The notes: generated from the letters alone by a model not told the origin. A stretch of 64,000 nucleotides of DNA from an uncultured Rhodospirillaceae bacterium (GCA_900550445.1 URSF01000009.1:1-64000); one strand, 5' to 3'; shown: positions 16,944 to 27,324, counted from the stretch's first letter. Translations and numbers: made by a program.

Positions 16944-18365
16944 ATGGTTAAAGACATCAAGGATGCTGAAGGCCTGCTGCAGTTTGTAGCAGAAGAATCA
17001 ATCGTTTACGTTGATTTTCGTTTTACGGATTATAAAGGAAAATGGCACCACGTCAGCTATCATCATTCCGTTTTAAACGAAGATTTCCTGGAAGACGGTT
17101 TGATGTTCGACGGGTCTTCTTTGCCGGGGTGGTGCACGATTAATGAATCCGATATGCTGTTAAAACCGGATTATTCGACAACGGGGCTGGATCCTTTCGC
17201 GGCCCAAAAAACGGCGTTTGTCATCTGCAATATTTCCGATCCGATTACGGGGCAGCCGTATCTGCGCGATCCGCGTTCGACGGCTAAAAAAGCCGAAGCT
17301 TATTTGGCTTCGACGGGAATCGCGGATTCCGTTTATGTCGGGGCAGAAGCCGAATTTTTCGTTTTTGACGATGTTAAGACATGCGTTTCGCCTGAAAAAA
17401 TTTCCTTTGAAATTTCTTCGATTGAAAGCGACGGCATGGCAGACAAGGATATCGCCGGCGGTAATTCAGGCCATCGTCCGGGAATCAAAGGCGGTTATTT
17501 CCCTTTACCTCCTGTTGATTCGGCAAATGATCTGCGGGCCGAAATGCTGACGGTTATGGCGCAACTGGGCATGCCTGTCGATAAACATCATCACGAAGTT
17601 GCGGCTTCGCAGCATGAATTGGGCTTTGCTTTTGATAAGATGGTTCAAACGGCGGATAATCTGCAATTATATAAATATGTCGTCCGCAATGTCGCCGATG
17701 AATACGGCAAAACGGCTACGTTTATGCCAAAACCCGTTATGGGCGACAACGGTTCGGGAATGCATACGCACATGTCGCTGTGGAAAGGCGATAAACCTTT
17801 GTTCGCCGGAACGGGATATGCCGATTTGTCTGACAAGGCGCTGTATTTTATCGGCGGCGTGATCAGACATGCGCATGCCGTGAATGCCTTTACGAATCCG
17901 ACAACCAACAGTTATAAACGTCTGGTTCCGGGGTTTGAAGCGCCTGTTTTGCTGGCGTATTCGGCGCGTAACCGTTCGGCGTCCTGCCGGATTCCCTTCG
18001 GTTCCAGCCCGAAATCAAAACGCGTCGAAATCAGGTTCCCCGATCCGACAGCCAATCCTTATCTGGCTTTTGCGGCGCTGATGATGGCCGGACTGGACGG
18101 GATTGAAAATAAAATTCACCCGGGCGAACCGATGGATAAAAACCTGTACGATCTGCCGCCGGAAGAACTGAAAAACGTTCCTTCCGTTGCGATTGATCTG
18201 CGTCAGGCTTTGGACGCTTTGGATACGGACCGCGCTTTTTTGAAAAAAGGCGACGTCTTTACCGACGATCTGATCGATTCATATCTGGAAATCAAACGGG
18301 CTGAATTGAAGGAGTTTGATAAAACGCCGCACCCGCTTGAATACAAAATGTATTATTCGTTGTAA
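16944..18365 (+). CDS. glnA: Type I glutamine synthetase
   Basis: GlnA makes glutamine from glutamate, ammonia and ATP. The ATG at 16944 gives 473 residues, close to the dodecameric type I-beta enzyme. Visible signatures are DGSSLPGW (about 51-58), the glutamate/ATP site NGSGMHTHMSLWKG and NRSASCRIP. The adenylylation loop has Tyr402 in KNLYDLPPEE. Presence of that Tyr together with glnB and glnE shows the enzyme is controlled by reversible adenylylation. It is probably co-transcribed with glnB. Confidence 0.97.
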   Translation: MVKDIKDAEGLLQFVAEESIVYVDFRFTDYKGKWHHVSYHHSVLNEDFLEDGLMFDGSSLPGWCTINESDMLLKPDYSTTGLDPFAAQKTAFVICNISDPITGQPYLRDPRSTAKKAEAYLASTGIADSVYVGAEAEFFVFDDVKTCVSPEKISFEISSIESDGMADKDIAGGNSGHRPGIKGGYFPLPPVDSANDLRAEMLTVMAQLGMPVDKHHHEVAASQHELGFAFDKMVQTADNLQLYKYVVRNVADEYGKTATFMPKPVMGDNGSGMHTHMSLWKGDKPLFAGTGYADLSDKALYFIGGVIRHAHAVNAFTNPTTNSYKRLVPGFEAPVLLAYSARNRSASCRIPFGSSPKSKRVEIRFPDPTANPYLAFAALMMAGLDGIENKIHPGEPMDKNLYDLPPEELKNVPSVAIDLRQALDALDTDRAFLKKGDVFTDDLIDSYLEIKRAELKEFDKTPHPLEYKMYYSL

Positions 18366-18369
18366 AACG

Positions 18370-19722
18370 ATGCGTCGCGCCGTTCTGATCATCGGGCTTG
18401 TTTTCTGGCTGAGTATCGGGGCGGCGCGTGCGCAAAGTCTTTCTTTGGTGCGCGACGAAGAAGTTGAACGCGCCGTTTCTTTTTACCTGACTCCTTTATT
18501 TGAAAAGGCCGGACTGGACGTTCATAACATGAACATTCATCTGGTCAAAGATGAGTCGATTAATGCTTTTGCCGCAAAAGGGCTGCATGTTTTCATTCAT
18601 ACGGGACTGCTTTTAAAAGCCGATAACGCGCAGGAAGTAATTGCCGTTCTGGCTCATGAAACCGGGCATATCGCGGGCGGTCATGTTGTGCGGTTGTATG
18701 AAAACATGCGCATTGCGCAGCGCAGTATGCTGGTATCAATGGTCTTAGGCGCGGTGGCGGCTGCCGCCGGCGGCGGAGCAGACGCCGCGGTCGGCGCAAT
18801 GTTGGGCGGCGTTAATTCGATGCAGAGTGTTTTTGCCGCATACCGCCGCAGTGAAGAAAATGCCGCGGATCAGATCGCCGTTTCTTTGCTGGCACGCACG
18901 GGGCATGATTTTTCGGGTTTTGAAACGATTATGCGCAAATTGCAGACGCAGGAAGATTATCAGCTGACCGATGATTTCGCGTTATGGCGTTCTCACCCCG
19001 CGGTCAGGGAGCGGTTAAGCTTTATTTTGGCGCAGCAGAAAAAAGAAAAGACCGGGTTTTCCGTTGATCCTCAGCGTATCGCGGCGGAAAACGCTTTATT
19101 TGAACGAGTACGTGCAAAACTGTACGGTTTTTTATATCCTTCAAAAAAAACGCTGGAACGTTATCCCGAACAGGACGTGAGTCTGCCGGCCCGTTACGCC
19201 AGAACGGTTGCTTTTTATAAAGACGGGTATTTTAAAAAAGCTTTGGAACAAATTGACGCTTTAATAGCGGATTATCCGTCCGATCCTTATTTTTACGAAC
19301 TGAAAGGGCAGATTCTGTTTGAAACGGGCCGTGCGGCCGAAGCGGTGAAACCGTATCAAAAAGCGGTCGGACTGCTGCCGGATTCGGTTTTGATGCGGGT
19401 GGGATTGATTCAGGCGCAGATTGAAAAAGACGATCCCGAAAGTTTGGCTTTGGCACAAAAAGAATTATCGGCCTTTGCCAATACCGGACATGAAATTCCA
19501 TTAATCTGGCGGCTGCAGGCGATTGTTTATGGCCGAACCGGACAGCCGGGGTTGGCGGCTTATGCTCTGGCGGAATATAACGTTATGTCGGGCAATACGA
19601 AACAGGCGGAAATGTTCGCGAAACGCGCTGTGTCGCTGCTGCCCGACGGTCTGCCCGCTTATATGCGCGCCCAGGATATTCTTTACGGTATTCGCGCCGG
19701 AAAAAAGCAGATTGATAAATAA
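18370..19722 (+). CDS. Periplasmic M48 metalloprotease with TPR domain (BepA-like)
   Basis: The 450-residue protein starts with a signal peptide (cleavage near ARA-Q, residues 18-22). It has the zinc protease motif HETGH (His96, Glu97, His100) with a third ligand region RRSEENAAD near 160-167. The C-terminal half has TPR-like repeats (about 290-430). This order is that of BepA/YfgC, which assists outer-membrane protein assembly and degrades misassembled LptD or BamA. It begins 4 nt after glnA, so it is probably read through from it. Confidence 0.88.
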   Translation: MRRAVLIIGLVFWLSIGAARAQSLSLVRDEEVERAVSFYLTPLFEKAGLDVHNMNIHLVKDESINAFAAKGLHVFIHTGLLLKADNAQEVIAVLAHETGHIAGGHVVRLYENMRIAQRSMLVSMVLGAVAAAAGGGADAAVGAMLGGVNSMQSVFAAYRRSEENAADQIAVSLLARTGHDFSGFETIMRKLQTQEDYQLTDDFALWRSHPAVRERLSFILAQQKKEKTGFSVDPQRIAAENALFERVRAKLYGFLYPSKKTLERYPEQDVSLPARYARTVAFYKDGYFKKALEQIDALIADYPSDPYFYELKGQILFETGRAAEAVKPYQKAVGLLPDSVLMRVGLIQAQIEKDDPESLALAQKELSAFANTGHEIPLIWRLQAIVYGRTGQPGLAAYALAEYNVMSGNTKQAEMFAKRAVSLLPDGLPAYMRAQDILYGIRAGKKQIDK

Positions 19723-19725
19723 GTG

Positions 19726-19754
19726 TTTTCAGAAGATCGTTTTTGATTTATTAT
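19726..19754 (+). promoter_or_regulatory. Probable promoter of the DsbA-like gene
   Basis: TTTTCA (19726-19731), a 17-bp spacer and TATTAT (19749-19754) lie between the protease stop and the DsbA-like start. The -10 is good and the -35 is weak. Confidence 0.5.
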
Positions 19755-19789
19755 CCTACTTTAGTTTTTCACTGAAGAAGGGTATTAAA

Positions 19790-20551
19790 ATGCTGCGTAA
19801 AGTATTTGTTTTGTTCTTATTGGCTGCTGTTGCTTTGCCTTCTGCGGCGCAGGCCAAGTTCTTTCAGTTCGGTCTGAATGAAGATGAAGTTAAAAACGTC
19901 GTGAAGGAATATCTGCTGAATAATCCTGAAATCGTTAAAGAAGCTCTGGATAATTATATTTTAAAAGAAGAAGAAGCCAGAAGACAGGCTATGGTCGGCA
20001 AATTGAAAACCAGCCGAACGGCTTTGGAACGCGATCCGAATACGCCGGTTTTGGGAAACCCCGACGGTGATATCACAATTGTTGAATTTTTTGATTACAA
20101 CTGCGGCTATTGCAAGCTGATGTTCCCGAAAGTATGGGAATACGTTCAAAATGACGGAAATATCCGCTGGGTGCTGAAAGATATGCCTTCGTTAAGCGAA
20201 ACGTCCGATCTGGCCGCGCGCGCCGGTCTGGCTGCCGAAAAACAGGGCAAATATTTTGAAATGCATCAGGCGATGATTACGCATGACGGCCAGCTGACCG
20301 AAGAAGATATTCTGACGTATGCGAAATCTTCCGGTCTGGATATGGAAAAGTTTGAAAAAGACAGAAAAGACAAGTCGCTGGACAAGATCTTGAATGCGAA
20401 CCGCATTTTGGCCAATCGTTTGGAATTCCGGGGAATCCCGAATTTCATTATCGGTGATTTCATTTCTCCGGGGGCAATGATGGGCGATGAGCTGGACGTT
20501 AATGTCAAAGCTATTCGTGAAAAGGCCGCCGGCGCCAAAGCGGCTGAGTAA
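19790..20551 (+). CDS. Periplasmic DsbA-family thiol oxidoreductase (ScsC/Com1-like)
   Basis: The 253-residue protein has a signal peptide (residues 1-22, ending AQA), then a helical N-terminal arm with EYLLNNPEIVKEAL typical of ScsC/Com1 proteins. A thioredoxin fold follows with active-site CGYC (Cys105, Cys108) and a cis-proline loop RGIPNF. It likely forms or isomerises disulfides in secreted proteins, many of which have paired Cys in this region. A longer frame from 19523 overlaps the protease and is discarded. A terminator follows. Confidence 0.9.
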   Translation: MLRKVFVLFLLAAVALPSAAQAKFFQFGLNEDEVKNVVKEYLLNNPEIVKEALDNYILKEEEARRQAMVGKLKTSRTALERDPNTPVLGNPDGDITIVEFFDYNCGYCKLMFPKVWEYVQNDGNIRWVLKDMPSLSETSDLAARAGLAAEKQGKYFEMHQAMITHDGQLTEEDILTYAKSSGLDMEKFEKDRKDKSLDKILNANRILANRLEFRGIPNFIIGDFISPGAMMGDELDVNVKAIREKAAGAKAAE

Positions 20552-20567
20552 TATCTGATTTTTATAA

Positions 20568-20598
20568 AAACGCCGGAGTCTTTCCGGCGTTTTTTTTT
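20568..20598 (+). terminator. Intrinsic terminator after the DsbA-like gene
   Basis: ACGCCGGA pairs with TCCGGCGT around a five-base loop, followed by nine T. Confidence 0.92.
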
Positions 20599-20610
20599 GT
20601 CGGAGGAAAT

Positions 20611-21138
20611 ATGCTGATTATTTTTGGCGGGCTGCCGGGGACGGGAAAAACAACAACGGCGGAGATCTTGGCTCGGTCACTGCGGGCGGTTTATCTGCGC
20701 ATTGATACGATCGAACATGCTCTGGCCGGTAAGTATATTGAAAAAACGGCGATAAATGACGCCGGATATGCTGCCGCATACGCTTTGGCCGAGGAAAATC
20801 TGCGGCTGGGGCAATATGTCATTGCCGATTGCGTCAACCCGCTGGAAATAACGCGCCAATCTTGGCGGCAGGCTGCCGAACGTGCCGGAACGGCTTTTCT
20901 GAACGTGGAATTTATTTGTTCAGATCCGGTACAGCACCGGTATCGCGTCGAAAACAGAACGTGCAATTTGCCGGGATTTATTTTGCCGTCATGGCGGGAC
21001 GTTGTTGAACGGCGCTATGAACGGCGCACGGACAACCGTCTGATCTGCGATACGGCGATAATGTCGGCGCAGGCGGCGGCGGATTTTATTTTACGGCATG
21101 TCAGCGGGCTGCCGGTTCATGATGCAGAACGTCCGTAA
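20611..21138 (+). CDS. P-loop small-molecule kinase (AAA_33 type)
   Basis: The 175-residue protein opens with a Walker A motif GLPGTGKT (7-14), and the arrangement fits the predicted ATP-dependent kinase family AAA_33. A mid region VIADCVNPLEITRQSW and Arg-rich ENRTC/RRYERR segments could form the lid. The phosphorylated substrate is unknown. RBS CGGAGG precedes the ATG. Its last 38 bases overlap the 3' end of the convergent AsmA-like gene, an unusually long tail-to-tail overlap. Confidence 0.8.
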   Translation: MLIIFGGLPGTGKTTTAEILARSLRAVYLRIDTIEHALAGKYIEKTAINDAGYAAAYALAEENLRLGQYVIADCVNPLEITRQSWRQAAERAGTAFLNVEFICSDPVQHRYRVENRTCNLPGFILPSWRDVVERRYERRTDNRLICDTAIMSAQAAADFILRHVSGLPVHDAERP

Positions 21139-24100
21139 ATTCTGTTTCCCGGGAAGGATCCAACGGTTTATATTTTTTCTGCCAGGGAGCCGGCTGTGTG
21201 TTTTCCTGCGGTTCCGGCTGACTCATATCCTGATCGTTATCCGACAGTTTTCCGAACAAAGAGCGGATTGCTCCCGGCGCCAAAGCCGAAAAAGCATTGA
21301 CGGATATATCCGGCGCGGGCAGTTTTCCTTTGATTGTATATGTCGGCGCAATAAGGCCGCCGCCTTTTTCTCCGGAAAAAATTTTGCCGATTAAAGGAAT
21401 TTTTCCCAACAAACTGTTTAAAGTATAAAACGGAATCAGTGAACCGCGCAGGTTCAGATATCCGGTCTGGCGGTAATATTTGCCGTTTAATGTAATTCCC
21501 AGCGACGCTCCCGATATAACGGCGTCATAAACGGTCAGGCTTTCTTTGTCTGTCGTATAGGGAATATCCGCTTTGTCGAAAAACAACCCTTCGCCGCGCA
21601 GAGTGTCGATAATGCCGGTTAATGACGTTAACATCAAAAGGCGTGTCAGAATTTGCTGTTCTTCCAAATAGAAATCGGAGATTTTGACGGTTCCGCGCGA
21701 TCCGGTGGGGAAGGTATAAATGCCGTCCAGTTTTAATTTGCCGCCTTTGACGGTTGAAATATAGTCCAGAGCTTTTAAAGTATATCCGGCGTCTTGCGAC
21801 GTCATGGAAACGGCATATTTGTTTTTTTCCGCCGTCGGGGTAAGGGATAACAGCAGAGGAACCTTTTGCTGGCCGATATAGCCGGCGACTTCCATTTTTT
21901 TCCAGCCGGACTGATAGTGGGCGGAAAAGGCGTTGTTTTCCGAAAAACCGGCGCGGCTGAGCCAGAGTTTATCAATAGCGGCTTGGAAAAACATATCGGG
22001 AGCGGAGGCGTCCGTCTGTTCCTGAACGCTGTCGGAAAAAGATACTCCTTTGCTTAACAGGCCGGAAAGATCTAATTCAGAGCCGCTCAGGTCAAAAGAA
22101 ATTGTCTTGTCGGGTCGGAAACGCACGTTCAGACGGGCATTCGTCCGTCCGGTCCGAATCGGATTGACTTCTATTTTATCCAGTTGTCCGGTTTTGGAAA
22201 AATTAATGCTGCTGCGGATATAGGTTTTGTTTGCGTCGGTTAATTCAATCAACGGCATGTCCTGCGGCCGGCCGTTGTTCATTTTCAAATGCAGCACACC
22301 TTTTCCAGCCGTTTTTGCCGGCTTGACCCAGCCGATTTCCCGGATATCAATATCGGCGTTGGTCAGATCCGTGGTGATTTCCAGAAATCCAGAGCCGTTA
22401 TTTTTGGTAATCAGATGCAGATCTGTCGGCAAAACGCCTTTGACGGCCGGCGGGTCGAACAACGGATAGTCCAGAAAATCTCTGGCCCGTTCGTTTAAAT
22501 CGACGTGCAGACGAATGTCGGACGTCGTTTCTTTGGATTTGTCAAAGCTTTGGAAAATGGAATATTTGGCCGTAGAGGAATAAAACAGCGCCGTTCCGTC
22601 CAGCGTTAAATCTCTGTCGTTTAATTCCAGCTGCAATATTGCGTCCTGCAGTCCGTATCCCAGAGCAATGTCGCCGATATCCGCGTTCCGAACGTCGGCG
22701 TTTGCTTTGATTTTAATCTGATCGGCGCTTTGAAACGCGTCACCGATCGGGAAAAACAGCTGCAGATTACCCGTTGCCGTTCCGGTCGTTTTATCCGGTT
22801 TTAACCCCATATCTTTGGCCAATCCCAAAGGCGGCGCGTCCAAAACGGTCAGAATGTCGCGGACGTTTCCAGATAAATCAAGGTCAAGCGCGGCTGAAGA
22901 AACGGGCTGCGTTAAATCCAAAAAGGTTAAAGTCCCTCCGTCGGCGATTGAAATGCTGTCTGTATTGCCTTTTGAAACGGTAATGGTGATTTTGTCACGG
23001 GTTAAATAAACGTTTCCGGAAACGGCATTGATCGGCGGCATGCCGTCCATATAGCTGACCTGTGTGTCTGTTACGTTGACTGTTCCGTCCACTTTGTCGG
23101 CGTCAATGCCGCTTTCGTTTTTCAAACCGGAAAAATGCAGAGCGAATTTAGCGTCTGTAATCAGTCCGCCTTTCAGGTTTTCTTTAACCCATGCGTGGAC
23201 GTTCGGACCGATAGAGGCCGGCCAGTAATCCGGTAGCATGTCCATGGGAATATTGGTTGCTTCGGCATTTAAAGTCGCCTGAATTTTTTCCCAGCTGCGG
23301 TCGTCGACGGCTTCACCGATACCGGAAACGGAAAAATTCCCCCAAGCTTTGCCGCCGTTTTGCAAAACCAGACGGAAATTTGAAATATCAAAATTATTGG
23401 CCGAGCCGTACCATGAACCGTTCAGTTTGAACCGGCTGAGATTATAGCGGGCGATAACGGGATCGGGCAGGTTAACGATGCCTTCGCCGCCGGTAATTGC
23501 AAAATCAATTCTGTCAACGGCTTCGCGCCAGTCGGCCAGCGAACTGCCGTTCATCAAAGGCAGAGCGTCAATCTGTGTGTTGACTGCCAGACTGACGGGC
23601 GTTGTAAAGTTTTTCAAATACGGATATTTCTGCGCGGCCAGAGAATTTGTCAGATCCAGATCGTCAATATTGATATCGAGAGAGATCTTTTTTCCTTTGC
23701 CCTTCCATCTGCCGTTCAGGTTAATCATCAACAGTTTGTTGTTTTTCATCTGCACGGCCAGAGAACCGTTTAAATGATTTTTTCTGAAACGGCGCGAATA
23801 AGTCAGATTAACCGCCGGCAAAGACCATTCGGCCTGATGCATGTTGTCTGTAATTTTGATCGCGGCTTTGACCAAAGAAAATTCGGTTAAATGTTCTTCG
23901 CGTTTTAGCAGGCGGAGCATTGTTTTTAAGGAAAACGCCGGCTTGTCTTCTTCGGCTGTTTCCTGCAATTCCCCTTTCTGGTCAATCTGCAGATGCAGAT
24001 ACGGGCGGTAAACGGCGATTGTTCTGGGGGCAATCGTGCCATGCATCAAAGCGATCAGGCTGAACGAAAAAGACATCTGCGGCACAGCCAGAATCAACCG

Positions 24101-24364
24101 TTTCTGTTCATCAAAGGCTTTGAAGTTTTTTAAGGCGAAATCTATCGGGTGGCGTATGCCGCCCCAGCGCATTTCAGCCGATTCAATGGAAATGTCGGCA
24201 ACGGTGTCTGACGACGAAGCGGCATGAACCAGATAGGGAATATAAGGGTTGATATCAATCGGGCCTTTGTGCAGGCGCCAGAAAAACGCGCCGGCCGCCG
24301 CCAGCAGACAGGCAACGGTGATTTGCAGAAAAATTAAAAAAAATCTGAAAACCTTGCGCAACAC
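21101..24364 (-). CDS. YhdP/AsmA-like envelope lipid-transport protein
   Basis: I chose a GTG at 24364, preceded by AAGGGG, giving 1087 residues; upstream in-frame codons to 24526 run into the glnE start region and lack homology. An N-terminal membrane helix (FLIFLQITVACLLAAAGAFF) is followed by long repeating beta segments and a C-terminal DUF3971/AsmA_2-like part. YhdP relatives bridge inner and outer membrane and move phospholipids. The gene is divergent from glnE with only 62 bp between starts. Confidence 0.8.
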   Translation of the reverse strand: MLRKVFRFFLIFLQITVACLLAAAGAFFWRLHKGPIDINPYIPYLVHAASSSDTVADISIESAEMRWGGIRHPIDFALKNFKAFDEQKRLILAVPQMSFSFSLIALMHGTIAPRTIAVYRPYLHLQIDQKGELQETAEEDKPAFSLKTMLRLLKREEHLTEFSLVKAAIKITDNMHQAEWSLPAVNLTYSRRFRKNHLNGSLAVQMKNNKLLMINLNGRWKGKGKKISLDINIDDLDLTNSLAAQKYPYLKNFTTPVSLAVNTQIDALPLMNGSSLADWREAVDRIDFAITGGEGIVNLPDPVIARYNLSRFKLNGSWYGSANNFDISNFRLVLQNGGKAWGNFSVSGIGEAVDDRSWEKIQATLNAEATNIPMDMLPDYWPASIGPNVHAWVKENLKGGLITDAKFALHFSGLKNESGIDADKVDGTVNVTDTQVSYMDGMPPINAVSGNVYLTRDKITITVSKGNTDSISIADGGTLTFLDLTQPVSSAALDLDLSGNVRDILTVLDAPPLGLAKDMGLKPDKTTGTATGNLQLFFPIGDAFQSADQIKIKANADVRNADIGDIALGYGLQDAILQLELNDRDLTLDGTALFYSSTAKYSIFQSFDKSKETTSDIRLHVDLNERARDFLDYPLFDPPAVKGVLPTDLHLITKNNGSGFLEITTDLTNADIDIREIGWVKPAKTAGKGVLHLKMNNGRPQDMPLIELTDANKTYIRSSINFSKTGQLDKIEVNPIRTGRTNARLNVRFRPDKTISFDLSGSELDLSGLLSKGVSFSDSVQEQTDASAPDMFFQAAIDKLWLSRAGFSENNAFSAHYQSGWKKMEVAGYIGQQKVPLLLSLTPTAEKNKYAVSMTSQDAGYTLKALDYISTVKGGKLKLDGIYTFPTGSRGTVKISDFYLEEQQILTRLLMLTSLTGIIDTLRGEGLFFDKADIPYTTDKESLTVYDAVISGASLGITLNGKYYRQTGYLNLRGSLIPFYTLNSLLGKIPLIGKIFSGEKGGGLIAPTYTIKGKLPAPDISVNAFSALAPGAIRSLFGKLSDNDQDMSQPEPQENTQPAPWQKKYKPLDPSRETEFTDVLHHEPAAR

Positions 24365-24426
24365 GAATAAACCCCTTAAAACAGAATCTACTATAGAATC
24401 ACCACCGCATTCTTTCCACAAAGAAG

Positions 24427-27324
24427 ATGAATTTAGAACAAAAAAACACATATTTATTGCCAAAGGATCATCTCCTGTACGGGGAATGGACGGAAGGGTT
24501 GTCCGAATTGCCCCGGGAAACGGCATTGTTTTTTCGGACGAAGGCCGCAGATGAATTTGTCCGCCGCCAGCTGGGGTATTTAAACGGAACGTCGCCTTAT
24601 CTGGTGCGTCTGATTCTGGCGGAACGCGAATTTTTGGCGGAAATTATTCAAAAAGGATATCGGCAGGCTTTTGCCGCCGTATTGAAACAAACTTTTTCCC
24701 GGCTGTACGGTTGTCAGGATATGGATACGGTCGGCAGAGAACTGCGTTTGTTAAAGCGCCGCTGCGCGCTGCTGATCGCTTTGGCCGATATTGACGGACA
24801 ATGGGATTTAAACCGGGTGACGCATGCTTTGTCCGTTTTGGCCGAAGCCTGTGTGCGTATTGCCGCCGCCGCGGTTTTGACGCGGTATCATCAAAAGGGT
24901 GATTTATGCTTGCCAAATCCGGCGGAACCTGAAAAAAACAGCGGTTTTTTCCTGATCGCAATGGGCAAACTGGGGGGCAGAGAGCTGAATTATTCGTCGG
25001 ATATTGATTTGATTATTTTATTTGACGAAGAAAAGGTTCCTTATGCGGGAAAAAGAGAAATCGGTTCGTTTTTTGTCCGCCTGACACAGGAAATCATCGC
25101 GCTGCTTGACGATAAAACGGCTTACGGATATGTCTTTAGGACGGATCTGCGCCTGCGGCCGGATCCGGGATCGACTCCGGTCGCGCTCAGCACGCAGGCG
25201 GCGGCCTGTTATTATGAAAGTTTCGCCCAGAACTGGGAACGCGCCGCGTTTATCAAAGCGCGCGTCATTGCCGGGGACAAGGCCGCGGGAAATGCTTTTT
25301 TAAAGGAAATAAAACCTTTCGTCTGGCGGCGGACAACGGATTTTTACGCGCTGCGTCAGATCAGCGAAATAAAGCGGTCTTTGGGCGCCAGAAGCACCGA
25401 AACGCCCGATAAAGCCGGCTTTAACGTCAAGCTGGGGCAGGGCGGTATTCGCGAAATCGAATTTTTTACCCAGCTGCAGCAGCTGTTATGGGGCGGCCGG
25501 GATCCGCGCCTGCGAGCCAGAGGGACGCTGGTCGCTTTGAACGCTTTGACAAAAGCCGGCTGGGTAAAACCGCAGGACAGGCAGGATTTGAGCAATGCTT
25601 ATGCTTTCCTGCGCCGGCTGGAACATCGTCTGCAGATGATTGATGATCAGCAGACGCAGACTTTGCCGAAATCTGTCGAAGAGCTGGACGCTTTGGCTCG
25701 GTTTGACGGCTTTGACAACCGGCAGGATTTTTTACGCGTTTTGACGGATCATTGCGGTCGTGTGCGCCGGATTTATGATTCTTTGTTCGCACAGGACGAT
25801 CAGGAAATATCGCGGACGCTTTCCTTCAGCGGGACGGACGTTCCGGCTCAAACGGTAGAATACCTGAAAAATCTGGGATTTGAGAATATTGACCAAATCG
25901 GCGAAACGGTACGCGGGTGGCTGTCGGGGCGTTATCGGGCTTTGCGTAGTGACAGAGCGCGCGAATTAATGGCCGATCTGTTGATCCTGATTTTTAATGC
26001 TTTGGGAAAAAATGAAAACCAGGACGCGTCATTTTTGGCTTTTGATGAATTCCTCAGGGGACTGCCCGCCGGCGTACAGTTGTTTTCGCTGTTTCAATCG
26101 CGGCCGGCGCTGTTGGATCTGCTGGCCGGATTGATTTCCACCGCGCCCGTTTTATCGCGGGAACTGACGTATCACAATGAGTTGTTTGACGCGGTTCTAA
26201 GTCCTTCCTTCTTTTCTGCTTTTCCCGGTGCGGCCGATCTGCGGGAAGAAGCGGAAGCTTTGCTGGAATTGGCGGAAGACGACGAACAGGCGTTGGACGC
26301 CGTGCGGCGTTTCGTGCGTGAAAAAAAATTCCGGTGCGCCGTACTGTTTTTGCAGGGATTGATGAATAAAGAAGATCTGGGGCAGAACCTGAGCAATCTG
26401 GTAACGGCCGTTTTGCAGGCTTTGTGTCCTGTTGTCCTGCGCGGCTTTGAAAAGCGTTACGGCCGTTTTGCGCAGTCGTCTTTTTCTTTCGTGCTGTTGG
26501 GAAAAGCCGGCAGTGCGGAAATGACTTTTTCTTCGGATCTGGATATTTTGTTTGTTTATGATGTTCATGACGGTGACGCCGGTTCGGCCGGCGGCGTTTC
26601 GTCTTTGTCCGCCGGCGTTTATTACGCCCGGCTGGCGCAGCGGTTTGTCAATGCCCTGACCGCAAACACCAAAGAAGGCATTCTCTGGCCGGTTGACATG
26701 CGTTTGCGTCCGTCGGGCAATGCCGGCCCGGCCGCGGCTTCGTTCGATTCTTTTACACATTACTATACCGATTCCGCCTGGACATGGGAACTGATGGCAT
26801 TGACAAAAGCCAGAGTCGTCTGGGGTGAAACGGAAAAAATGACGGCTGAAATTCAAAAACAGCTCTGCCGTTGGCGTGATCCTGACAAGTTAAAGCAGGA
26901 CGTCTGCGCCATGCGGGAAAAAATCCGAAATCAGTTTCGCGTTTTGTCCGTTACGGATCAAATCAAATACGGCGGCGGCGGAATGATTGACATTGAATTT
27001 TCCGCTCAGTATTTGCAGCTGAAATATGCCGGACAATATCCTGATTTATTGCAAAAAGCGGTCGTCCCCGTTTTAACCAAAGCCGTTGAGCATGGCTTGA
27101 TTGAACCGCAGGCAGGGCAGATTTTAACTCAGGCTTACCGGTTATGGACGCTGCTGTCCGTTGTGTTGTCTTTGTGTTCTGAAGATGCGGGGGCCGGCTG
27201 GGAAAATATGTCGGCTTCGACGATTCGGCTGATGTGTCGTTTTTGTTCTGTCGAAAATAAAGAAGCTTTGCGCCGTCTGATTGAACAGACCGCCGATCGG
27301 GCCGCTTCATACCGGCTGTTCTGA
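24427..27324 (+). CDS. glnE: Bifunctional glutamine synthetase adenylyltransferase/deadenylase
   Basis: GlnE adds AMP to, or phosphorolytically removes it from, glutamine synthetase under P-II control. The 965-residue protein has two nucleotidyltransferase domains, recognisable by GGRELNYSSDIDLIILFD (about 179-196, deadenylylase half) and GSAEMTFSSDLDILFVYD (about 697-714, adenylylase half). The helical linker for P-II signalling lies between. Family length is normal. The last 18 bases overlap the 3' end of the convergent phosphorylase-like gene. Confidence 0.97.
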   Translation: MNLEQKNTYLLPKDHLLYGEWTEGLSELPRETALFFRTKAADEFVRRQLGYLNGTSPYLVRLILAEREFLAEIIQKGYRQAFAAVLKQTFSRLYGCQDMDTVGRELRLLKRRCALLIALADIDGQWDLNRVTHALSVLAEACVRIAAAAVLTRYHQKGDLCLPNPAEPEKNSGFFLIAMGKLGGRELNYSSDIDLIILFDEEKVPYAGKREIGSFFVRLTQEIIALLDDKTAYGYVFRTDLRLRPDPGSTPVALSTQAAACYYESFAQNWERAAFIKARVIAGDKAAGNAFLKEIKPFVWRRTTDFYALRQISEIKRSLGARSTETPDKAGFNVKLGQGGIREIEFFTQLQQLLWGGRDPRLRARGTLVALNALTKAGWVKPQDRQDLSNAYAFLRRLEHRLQMIDDQQTQTLPKSVEELDALARFDGFDNRQDFLRVLTDHCGRVRRIYDSLFAQDDQEISRTLSFSGTDVPAQTVEYLKNLGFENIDQIGETVRGWLSGRYRALRSDRARELMADLLILIFNALGKNENQDASFLAFDEFLRGLPAGVQLFSLFQSRPALLDLLAGLISTAPVLSRELTYHNELFDAVLSPSFFSAFPGAADLREEAEALLELAEDDEQALDAVRRFVREKKFRCAVLFLQGLMNKEDLGQNLSNLVTAVLQALCPVVLRGFEKRYGRFAQSSFSFVLLGKAGSAEMTFSSDLDILFVYDVHDGDAGSAGGVSSLSAGVYYARLAQRFVNALTANTKEGILWPVDMRLRPSGNAGPAAASFDSFTHYYTDSAWTWELMALTKARVVWGETEKMTAEIQKQLCRWRDPDKLKQDVCAMREKIRNQFRVLSVTDQIKYGGGGMIDIEFSAQYLQLKYAGQYPDLLQKAVVPVLTKAVEHGLIEPQAGQILTQAYRLWTLLSVVLSLCSEDAGAGWENMSASTIRLMCRFCSVENKEALRRLIEQTADRAASYRLF

